This document shows, in pieces, positions 50,330 through 55,409 of a stretch of DNA of 55,409 bases. Source of the DNA: Trabulsiella guamensis ATCC 49490 (lineage in GTDB: Bacteria; Pseudomonadota; Gammaproteobacteria; Enterobacterales; Enterobacteriaceae); NCBI RefSeq assembly GCF_000734965.1, contig NZ_JMTB01000048.1, forward strand, positions 1 to 55,409, read 5' to 3'. Both the position numbers and the translations under genes were made by a program. A model generated the notes under the pieces. It had not been told where the DNA came from, ran no database searches, and saw only the letters and a program-made list of their open reading frames with translations. Each line of letters starts with the position of its first letter. Position 1 is the first letter of the stretch.

Positions 50330-50985
50330 GCTGGGAAGACTTGTGGCCGGTGCTGCTCAACGGCACGCTGGAGACGCTGTATATGGTCGGTTTTGCCGCG
50401 CTGTTCACCGTGCTCATCGGCCTGCCGCTCGGCGTACTGCTGTTCGTGTCACGTCGTGACGGGCTGCTGCCGTTGCCAAAAATCAACGCCGTACTGGGTG
50501 CGATTATCAACATCGGTCGTTCACTGCCGTTTATTGTATTGCTGATCGCCATGATCCCGCTCACCCGGCTGCTGGTTGGAACGACGCTTGGCAGCACAGC
50601 GGCCATTGTTCCGGTCACCATCGGCGCGTTTCCATTTTTTGCGCGCCTGACGGAAAACGCGCTGGATGAGGTAGATTACGGACGCATCGAAGCGATTTTG
50701 TCGATGAGCGGTAATCTCTGGCAGGTGATCATCAAAGCGTTGTTACCCGAAGCGCTACCGACATTGCTGGCGGCCATTACCTTAACGGTGGTAATGCTGA
50801 TTGGTTTCTCGTCAATGGCAGGCGTCATTGGCGGCGGCGGGCTTGGTGATCTGGCGATCCGCTACGGCTATCAGCGTTTTAATAATGAGATTATGTTTGG
50901 CACTGTCGCTATCCTGGTATTACTGGTGCAAGGCGTACAAATGGCGGGTGATCGGCTGGTTCGCGCACTGGCGCATCGGCGCTAA
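50314..50985 (+). CDS. MetI-like ABC transporter permease
   Basis: A 223-residue inner-membrane permease of the MetI type. The start at 50314 has AGGAGG five bases upstream; a second in-frame ATG at 50326 forms ATGA with the ATPase stop, so translation is coupled either way. About five helices are visible ([33 protein letters not shown]), with the EAA-type coupling loop [21 protein letters not shown]. It completes a four-gene unit with the oxygenase, binding protein and ATPase, ending at a terminator. Confidence 0.9.
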   Translation: MGSRMSWEDLWPVLLNGTLETLYMVGFAALFTVLIGLPLGVLLFVSRRDGLLPLPKINAVLGAIINIGRSLPFIVLLIAMIPLTRLLVGTTLGSTAAIVPVTIGAFPFFARLTENALDEVDYGRIEAILSMSGNLWQVIIKALLPEALPTLLAAITLTVVMLIGFSSMAGVIGGGGLGDLAIRYGYQRFNNEIMFGTVAILVLLVQGVQMAGDRLVRALAHRR

Positions 50986-50997
50986 GCCTTCTCTTCC

Positions 50998-51024
50998 GGG
51001 AGTGACCGCCAGGCGCTCCCTTTT
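50998..51024 (+). terminator. Terminator of the oxygenase-ABC operon
   Basis: GGGAGTG (50998-51004) pairs with CGCTCCC (51014-51020), including one T-G pair, around nine bases, followed by TTTT (51021-51024). It begins 12 bases after the permease stop. Confidence 0.75.
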
Positions 51025-51102
51025 CCCCATGACCACAGGTAGTATTTTCCACCATCGCGTATAATAGTTTTACTGATATCAGCCTTTTAAAAGGGAAGGT
51101 CT

Positions 51103-52662
51103 GTGGCGACGCGACATCTGGTAAGCCTGGTGACGGGTGTTTTGATCCTTTCTGTTTTTGTTCCTATTCTCCTCAGCGTCTGGCTGGCGAATCGTCAGGC
51201 TCATGACGATTTTATCAAGGAGCTGGATTCCTACACCGAACGGGTTCTGATGCGCACTAACATGGTGACGAAACAGGCTAAAGAGGCGCTGGATCAGGCA
51301 AACGCCTTCACCGGCGTTCCCTGCAGCAGAGCGCACCTGCGTTCGATGCGGCAGATTTCCTATATTCATCGTTATATTCAGGAAGTCCTGTGGACAGAAC
51401 ATGCGGTGCCGCAATGCTCATCGCTTGAACGTCACAGCCAGGAGTTCACCTTCCCTCCTCCTGATCATGTTACGCCGGACGGTTACAGGGCCTGGTTAAC
51501 CCAGCAAAATGACCTCGGTCTCAAGCGCTTCATGGGAGCGTTTGGTTTGGGGAATTACATGGTAATGATCGATCCCGGCTCGCTCATCGACGTACTTCCG
51601 GCAGGCACGAATAAAATTGAGGTCGCGCTGATTGGCATCAAAGGACAACGCGTTATTGCCTCGACAACGCCAGCAGACATGGTCATCTGGCAACAGATGC
51701 TGAAAGAGAAATTACCGACGCTGAAAAACAAAAATGCTATTTACAACCTGCGGGAATACCCGGACCTCGGTCTGGCAATCCTGACCTGGTCATCTATTAA
51801 GCCACTGGAAGTACAGTGGCATCATCAGTTACTGGTGTGGGTGCCGATTGGCATTCTGGTCAGTCTGTTAACCTGCTTTTTCATTGTGCGTCTGCTGCGC
51901 CGTTTGCAGTCACCTCATCACCGGATGCTGGATGCGATCAACGCCAACGATATCTCAGTGCATTACCAGCCAATTGTGTCGCTGAGCAGCGGCAAAATCG
52001 TCGGCGCCGAAGCGCTCGCACGCTGGCAGCAGCCGGACGGCAGTTGGCTGTCGCCGGAAATTTTCATCCCACTGGCAGAACAGACCGGGTTGATTACCAG
52101 ACTCACCGAACGGGTCATTGCCAACGTATTTCAGGATCTGGGGAAATGGCTCCAGCAGCACCCGGATTTTCACGTCTCGATTAACCTGTCGGTAGAGGAT
52201 TTACTGTCGCCTTCGCTGGCGACACTGCTCAGCAATCAACTCACCCACTGGCAGGTGGCGCCGTCACAAATTGCCCTTGAGCTGACTGAACGCGGGTTTG
52301 CCGATCCGAACAAAACGTTGCCGGTACTGACCCGGTATCGTAAAAACGGTCACGCTGTCTATATCGATGATTTCGGCACGGGTTATTCCAGCCTGAGTTA
52401 TTTGCAGGATCTGGATGTAGATACGCTCAAAATCGACAAGTCTTTTGTCGATGCGCTGGAATATAAGCAGGTAACGCCGCATATTATTGAGATGGCAAAA
52501 TCGCTGAAGCTGGCGATGGTTGCTGAAGGTGTGGAAACGACAGCCCAGCGCGACTGGCTGCGGGCGCATGGTGTGCAGTACGGTCAGGGCTGGTTGTACA
52601 GTAAGGCGCTGCCAAAAGCAGATTTTATTCTGTGGGCAGAAGCGAACCTCAGAACACCGTGA
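51103..52662 (+). CDS. pdeB: Cyclic-di-GMP phosphodiesterase with CSS sensor domain (PdeB/YlaB)
   Basis: A 519-residue inner-membrane enzyme hydrolysing c-di-GMP. It uses a GTG start after GGGAAGG. A first membrane helix (LVTGVLILSVFVPILLSVWL) leads to a periplasmic CSS domain with C74 and C105 (QCSSLE), which in this family form a redox-sensitive disulfide; a second helix (LLVWVPIGILVSLLTCFFIV) leads to the cytosolic EAL domain. E303-A-L (GAEALARW), the DDFGTGYSSL loop, DTLKIDKSFV and VAEGVET are intact, so it should be active. Same position beside ylaC/ybaA as in E. coli, but separated by inserted genes. Confidence 0.94.
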   Translation: MATRHLVSLVTGVLILSVFVPILLSVWLANRQAHDDFIKELDSYTERVLMRTNMVTKQAKEALDQANAFTGVPCSRAHLRSMRQISYIHRYIQEVLWTEHAVPQCSSLERHSQEFTFPPPDHVTPDGYRAWLTQQNDLGLKRFMGAFGLGNYMVMIDPGSLIDVLPAGTNKIEVALIGIKGQRVIASTTPADMVIWQQMLKEKLPTLKNKNAIYNLREYPDLGLAILTWSSIKPLEVQWHHQLLVWVPIGILVSLLTCFFIVRLLRRLQSPHHRMLDAINANDISVHYQPIVSLSSGKIVGAEALARWQQPDGSWLSPEIFIPLAEQTGLITRLTERVIANVFQDLGKWLQQHPDFHVSINLSVEDLLSPSLATLLSNQLTHWQVAPSQIALELTERGFADPNKTLPVLTRYRKNGHAVYIDDFGTGYSSLSYLQDLDVDTLKIDKSFVDALEYKQVTPHIIEMAKSLKLAMVAEGVETTAQRDWLRAHGVQYGQGWLYSKALPKADFILWAEANLRTP

Positions 52663-52699
52663 GCCCGGTTGTCATGGTGTTCTCCTGATGAGGATTACC

Positions 52700-53248
52700 A
52701 TGATGCAAAAGAAACCCTGGCCGTTGCATGATGTCCGCCACTGGCTGGAGCCCGGCCCGGTGGTATTGATTAGCAGCCGCTGGCAGGGGCGAAATAATAT
52801 TATGACCCTCGGCTGGCACACGATTCTGGAATTCACTCCATCACTGATTGGCTGCATGATCTCCGCCGGTAATATCAGCTTCGACATGATCCGCCAGAGC
52901 GGCGAGTGCGTAATAAACCTTCCCGATGCCAGCATGGTCGACATCGTCGCGAAAATCGGCAACTGCGATGGCGATCATATTGATAAATTTGCCGAGTTCG
53001 GCCTGACGGCGGAAAAATGCGAGCATGTCCATGCCAGCGCGATAGCCGAATGTCACGGCAGTTTTGAATGCCGTTTATACGACGATGCGCTGGTCGATAA
53101 CTACAACTTTTTTATTTTCGAAGTGGTGGCGGCCCGGGTTAAACCTGAGCCCGAATGGCCGCAAACGCTGCATTACCCCGGCGGCGGGCTGTTCCGTACG
53201 GATGGCGAGGTGATCGACCGCCGAAAGCTGTTCACGAAAGTGTCGTAA
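52700..53248 (+). CDS. Flavin reductase-like (FMN-binding split-barrel) protein
   Basis: A 182-residue protein of the flavin reductase family. I start at ATG 52700, six bases after GAGG; another ATG three bases later and one at 52688 are alternatives. Typical text is PVVLISSRWQGRNNIMTLGW (phosphate-binding start of the split barrel), TPSLIGCMISAGNISFDMIRQSGECVINLP, and GSFECRLYDD. It could supply reduced flavin to a monooxygenase or bind FMN as its own cofactor; no partner is adjacent. It lies between pdeB and rcnR, absent at this place in E. coli. The stop is 3 bases from the rcnR stop. Confidence 0.85.
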   Translation: MMQKKPWPLHDVRHWLEPGPVVLISSRWQGRNNIMTLGWHTILEFTPSLIGCMISAGNISFDMIRQSGECVINLPDASMVDIVAKIGNCDGDHIDKFAEFGLTAEKCEHVHASAIAECHGSFECRLYDDALVDNYNFFIFEVVAARVKPEPEWPQTLHYPGGGLFRTDGEVIDRRKLFTKVS

Positions 53249-53251
53249 AGG

Positions 53252-53524
53252 CTATTTGAGGTAGGATTTGATCACCTGCATCACAACCTCAAGATCCGCC
53301 TCGCGCTGCTCTTCGGCGGGTTCTTTGACCACATGATCGGTCAGATGCCCCTGAATCACCTGCAACATCATGCCGTTCACCGCGCCGCGGATGGCGGCGA
53401 GCTGTTGCAGGACTTCTGCACACTCATGCTCGCGATTGAGCATTTTTTCCAGCGCACTGCTCTGCCCCTGAATTTTCTTCAGGCGAGTCAATAACATCTT
53501 CTTGTGACGAACGGTATGCGACAT
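53252..53524 (-). CDS. rcnR: Nickel/cobalt-responsive repressor RcnR
   Basis: A 90-residue CsoR/RcnR-family tetrameric repressor of rcnA. The metal ligands known for RcnR are present: H3 (MSHT), C35 (EHECAE), H60 and H64 (GHLTDH). The helical core [14 protein letters not shown] and [11 protein letters not shown] supports the fold. Divergent from rcnA; the intergenic DNA carries a perfect RcnR operator. Ni(II) or Co(II) binding should release DNA. Convergent with the flavin reductase gene. Confidence 0.93.
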   Translation of the reverse strand: MSHTVRHKKMLLTRLKKIQGQSSALEKMLNREHECAEVLQQLAAIRGAVNGMMLQVIQGHLTDHVVKEPAEEQREADLEVVMQVIKSYLK

Positions 53525-53588
53525 AGCGGGATCCTGCTGTTAATTCGGTTACCAGCATATCATGCTCTCCCCTGGCGGCGTATTTTTC

Positions 53589-53603
53589 TACTGGGGGGTA
53601 GTA
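53589..53603. promoter_or_regulatory. RcnR operator and divergent rcnA/rcnR -10 elements
   Basis: TACT-GGGGGG-T-AGTA (53589-53603) matches the RcnR consensus TACT-G6-N-AGTA exactly. The next bases, TATAATTATA (53602-53611), supply TATAAT on both strands (53602-53607 for rcnA; complement of 53606-53611 for rcnR), so one bound repressor could block both promoters. Confidence 0.9.
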
Positions 53604-53609
53604 TAATTA

Positions 53610-53624
53610 TACTCAGGGGGAGTA
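53610..53624. promoter_or_regulatory. Second, degenerate RcnR site
   Basis: TACT-CAGGGGG-AGTA (53610-53624) keeps the TACT/AGTA ends and five of the central G residues. It lies symmetrically on the other side of the shared -10 elements, 6 bases from the perfect site. Confidence 0.65.
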
Positions 53625-53656
53625 TGATGACGCCACTTTATGGCAAGGATCTTTTT

Positions 53657-54484
53657 ATGAACGACTTCTCCTCATTGCTTCAGCAGGGAAACGCCTGGCT
53701 GTTCATTCCCAGCGCGATTTTGCTCGGTGCGCTGCACGGTCTGGAACCCGGCCACTCCAAAACGATGATGGCCGCTTTTATTGTGGCGATCCGGGGAACG
53801 CTCAGACAGGCGGTGTTGTTGGGGCTGGCGGCAACGGTGTCACATACGCTCGTTGTCTGGATCATTGCCATGGCGGGGATGTGGTTTGGCCGCGGCTGGG
53901 ACGCCCAAACGTCCGAACCCTGGTTCCAGTTGATTTCCGGTATCGTCATTATTCTGATCGCCATCTGGATGCTGTGGCGCACCTGGCGCGCGACGCAGCC
54001 TCATGATCACTCGCATCATGATCATGACCATAATCATCACCATGACCATCATCATGATCATGATCATGATCACCATCATCATCATGATGAACTGGTGACT
54101 GCCGAAGGGCTGGATGCGCACGCTTTCGCTCATGCGAAAGAGATCAACCGCCGCTTTCAGGGGCAGAGCGTTACTACCGGGCAGATTGCCCTGTTTGGCC
54201 TGACGGGCGGGTTAATTCCCTGCCCGGCCTCCATCACTGTGCTGCTGATTTGCCTGCAACTGAAACAGGTAGCGCTGGGCGCCACGCTGGTGCTCAGCTT
54301 TAGCATCGGGCTGGCGCTGACGCTGGTCGCTTCCGGTGCCGTCGCGGCGCTGAGCCTGAAGCATGTTTCCTCGCGCTGGAAAGGGTTTGGCGAACTGTCG
54401 CAGAAAGCGCCGTGGATTTCTGGCGTGTTGATCATCGCGGTGGGGATTTACATGATGGTGCACGGTCTGAGCGGCATTCTGTAA
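53657..54484 (+). CDS. rcnA: Nickel/cobalt efflux protein RcnA
   Basis: A 275-residue inner-membrane exporter for Ni(II) and Co(II). The start at 53657 (MNDFSSLLQQGN) follows AAGGAT and fits the family; upstream in-frame ATGs lie in the operator. Membrane helices are IPSAILLGALHGLEPGH, LLGLAATVSHTLVVWIIAM and FQLISGIVIILIAIWML, then LTGGLIPCPASITVLLICL after the loop. The cytoplasmic loop is a His/Asp-rich metal-binding stretch of about 30 residues starting at HDHSHHDHDHN. It is controlled by the adjacent RcnR. Confidence 0.94.
   Translation: MNDFSSLLQQGNAWLFIPSAILLGALHGLEPGHSKTMMAAFIVAIRGTLRQAVLLGLAATVSHTLVVWIIAMAGMWFGRGWDAQTSEPWFQLISGIVIILIAIWMLWRTWRATQPHDHSHHDHDHNHHHDHHHDHDHDHHHHHDELVTAEGLDAHAFAHAKEINRRFQGQSVTTGQIALFGLTGGLIPCPASITVLLICLQLKQVALGATLVLSFSIGLALTLVASGAVAALSLKHVSSRWKGFGELSQKAPWISGVLIIAVGIYMMVHGLSGIL
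54003..54090 (+). repeat. ATGATC/CATCAC repeat tract encoding the RcnA His/Asp loop
   Basis: The tract is built of repeated CAT, CAC and GAT codons, with five GATC (Dam) sites, three of them in the consecutive repeat at 54055-54070. Such arrays can slip and vary in length between strains. Confidence 0.6.
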
Positions 54485-54495
54485 AACACAGACAA

Positions 54496-54523
54496 CTGGC
54501 TGGCGGTCACGCCGCACAGCCAG
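54496..54523. terminator. Bidirectional hairpin between rcnA and ybaA
   Basis: CTGGCTG (54496-54502) pairs with CAGCCAG (54517-54523), extended by GCGG/CCGC inside. It lies 12 bases after the rcnA stop and 5 bases before the ybaA stop; no long U run. Confidence 0.65.
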
Positions 54524-54528
54524 ACAAA

Positions 54529-54882
54529 CTACTCGTCAAGAAGTGGCGCAAAGCCGCCGTAGATCATGCGCTTGCCATCAAACGGCATTGTTTCGCCGAA
54601 CTCTTTCATCCGTGGGTCGGCCATCATTTTGGCGTTTGCGGCATCGCGCACCTCTTTCGAGGGGTACTCGATCCAACTGAAAACCACCTCTTCGTCGTCC
54701 TCCGCTTTTACCGCCATGCGGAAATCAGTCAGTTTCCCGTCCGGGACATCGTCTGCCCAACACTCCACCACGCGGGTAGCGCCAAATTCCTTAAACAACG
54801 GCGCCGCTTTTGCCGCCATCTGGCGATACTCCTCCTTATTTTTCGCCGGTACGGCAACAACAAAACCATCAACATACTTCAT
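54529..54882 (-). CDS. ybaA: DUF1428 protein YbaA
   Basis: A 117-residue small cytosolic protein of the DUF1428 family, likely a dimeric alpha-beta (ferredoxin-like) barrel; function unknown. The N-terminal MKYVDGFVVAVP, LFKEFGATRVVECWADDVP and FSWIEYPSKEVRDAAN, and the C-terminal MPFDGKRMIYGGF, match E. coli YbaA, and the length is the same. In E. coli it lies beside pdeB; here rcnRA and a flavin reductase gene intervene. It is convergent with rcnA. Confidence 0.95.
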   Translation of the reverse strand: MKYVDGFVVAVPAKNKEEYRQMAAKAAPLFKEFGATRVVECWADDVPDGKLTDFRMAVKAEDDEEVVFSWIEYPSKEVRDAANAKMMADPRMKEFGETMPFDGKRMIYGGFAPLLDE

Positions 54883-54944
54883 GAGAGAACCTCCGAAGTG
54901 AGCAGTGCGGCCAGCGTGTCTGACCGCATCTGGCGTTGATAAGT

Positions 54945-55409
54945 TTAGTCCTGACGCCAGCTAAACGCGTAATGCACGCGCCGCTGTGGCAGTAAAAACT
55001 CAGGCGATACGCTGGGGCTCCAGGAGTCATCACCGCCGACCCCCATGTGGAACGCATCCAGATTCAACCATGTGCCCGGCTCTTCGCGCAGGCGATGACG
55101 GTGCGTTGTGTCATGCAACTGACGTTGACTGTAACGGCTGAGGCCAAAATGGAACGCACCCTGTAAATGGTGTACGCCATAATGCAGTTCACGGGTATCA
55201 CAGCGTAAACCGTTTTCTGACGGGAACACGTACGGCGTAAACAGTTCTGACAGCGGTAACGTCCAGCGCCCCTGTCTCGCCGCCAGCTTGCGGTCCGGGT
55301 AATTTTCGTGCGGCCCCAGGCCCAGCCAGCTGACGTCCGCTGCGGTTTCGTCCAGCTGGCAATGTAAGCCGATGCGCGCAGGCGGCGGGATATCCGCGGC
55401 AACCTGCAC
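54945..55409 (-). CDS. lacZ: Beta-galactosidase (LacZ-type), 3' part
   Basis: The C-terminal 154 residues of a glycoside hydrolase family 2 beta-galactosidase; the gene continues beyond the right edge, so the apparent first residue is internal. Family text is clear: [56 protein letters not shown] (the Trp corresponds to the substrate-stacking W999 of E. coli LacZ) and [11 protein letters not shown]. It hydrolyses lactose and allolactose in the cytosol. Its place next to ybaA differs from E. coli. No permease or acetyltransferase gene lies downstream on the same strand in the window, where ybaA is found instead. Confidence 0.92.
   Translation of the reverse strand: MQVAADIPPPARIGLHCQLDETAADVSWLGLGPHENYPDRKLAARQGRWTLPLSELFTPYVFPSENGLRCDTRELHYGVHHLQGAFHFGLSRYSQRQLHDTTHRHRLREEPGTWLNLDAFHMGVGGDDSWSPSVSPEFLLPQRRVHYAFSWRQD

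Noticed and set aside
48735-50985. Calling the transporter the canonical metNIQ operon
   Set aside because: The binding protein lacks the MetQ lipobox, the ATPase lacks the NIL domain, and the gene order (Q-N-I) differs from metNIQ. A second, related transporter is more likely.

Overview
The window is a chromosomal segment of a gamma-proteobacterium of the Enterobacteriaceae. Most proteins match Escherichia coli K-12 homologues in length and motifs, and the gene order largely follows the E. coli ybcI-to-ybaA segment. A lacZ-type gene at the right edge, absence of the E. coli rhsD, allantoin, glsA-ybaT and maa genes, and several extra cassettes point to a Citrobacter-like relative. The genus is an inference from content, not a measured identity.

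Layout. 1-3157: ybcI (3' part), cysS, ppiB, lpxH. 3218-5028: an inserted two-gene cassette, a methyltransferase-like protein translationally coupled to a DUF1848 protein with C-terminal iron-sulfur-type cysteines. 5058-7911: PurR-controlled purEK, then selU. 7953-16344: ybbP-ybbA, divergent tesA, ybbO, cnoX, the FetAB iron exporter, qmcA-ybbJ. 16345-20939: cueR/copA copper homeostasis with a copA frameshift site that predicts the CopA(Z) chaperone, then ybaP, the sRNA gene chiX and ybaK. 20942-31070: ushA, fsr, ybaL, gsk, hemH, adk, htpG. 31182-36066: the recR-ybaB-dnaX-apt-ybaN group (with the dnaX tau/gamma frameshift site), then priC-rsmS. 36101-44924: an Rpn-family remnant, mscK, acrR and acrAB. 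45391-46680: tomB-hha and ylaC. 46759-50985: a second non-E. coli stretch: an acetyltransferase, a putative cysteine-triplet leader peptide, a 2-oxoglutarate/Fe(II) oxygenase and a MetQNI-like ABC transporter. 51103-54882: pdeB, a flavin reductase, rcnR/rcnA, ybaA. 54945-55409: 3' end of a lacZ-type gene.

Most of the window is conserved core. It holds metal handling (cueR-copA, fetAB, rcnRA), envelope functions (lpxH, tesA, ushA, mscK, acrAB, qmcA-ybbJ), nucleotide metabolism (purEK, apt, gsk, adk, ushA) and replication/repair (dnaX, recR, ybaB, priC). The two most interesting accessory pieces are the DUF1848 cassette between lpxH and purE, and the oxygenase/ABC-transporter operon behind the Cys-Cys-Cys leader ORF, which looks like a sulfur-compound uptake and oxidation unit.
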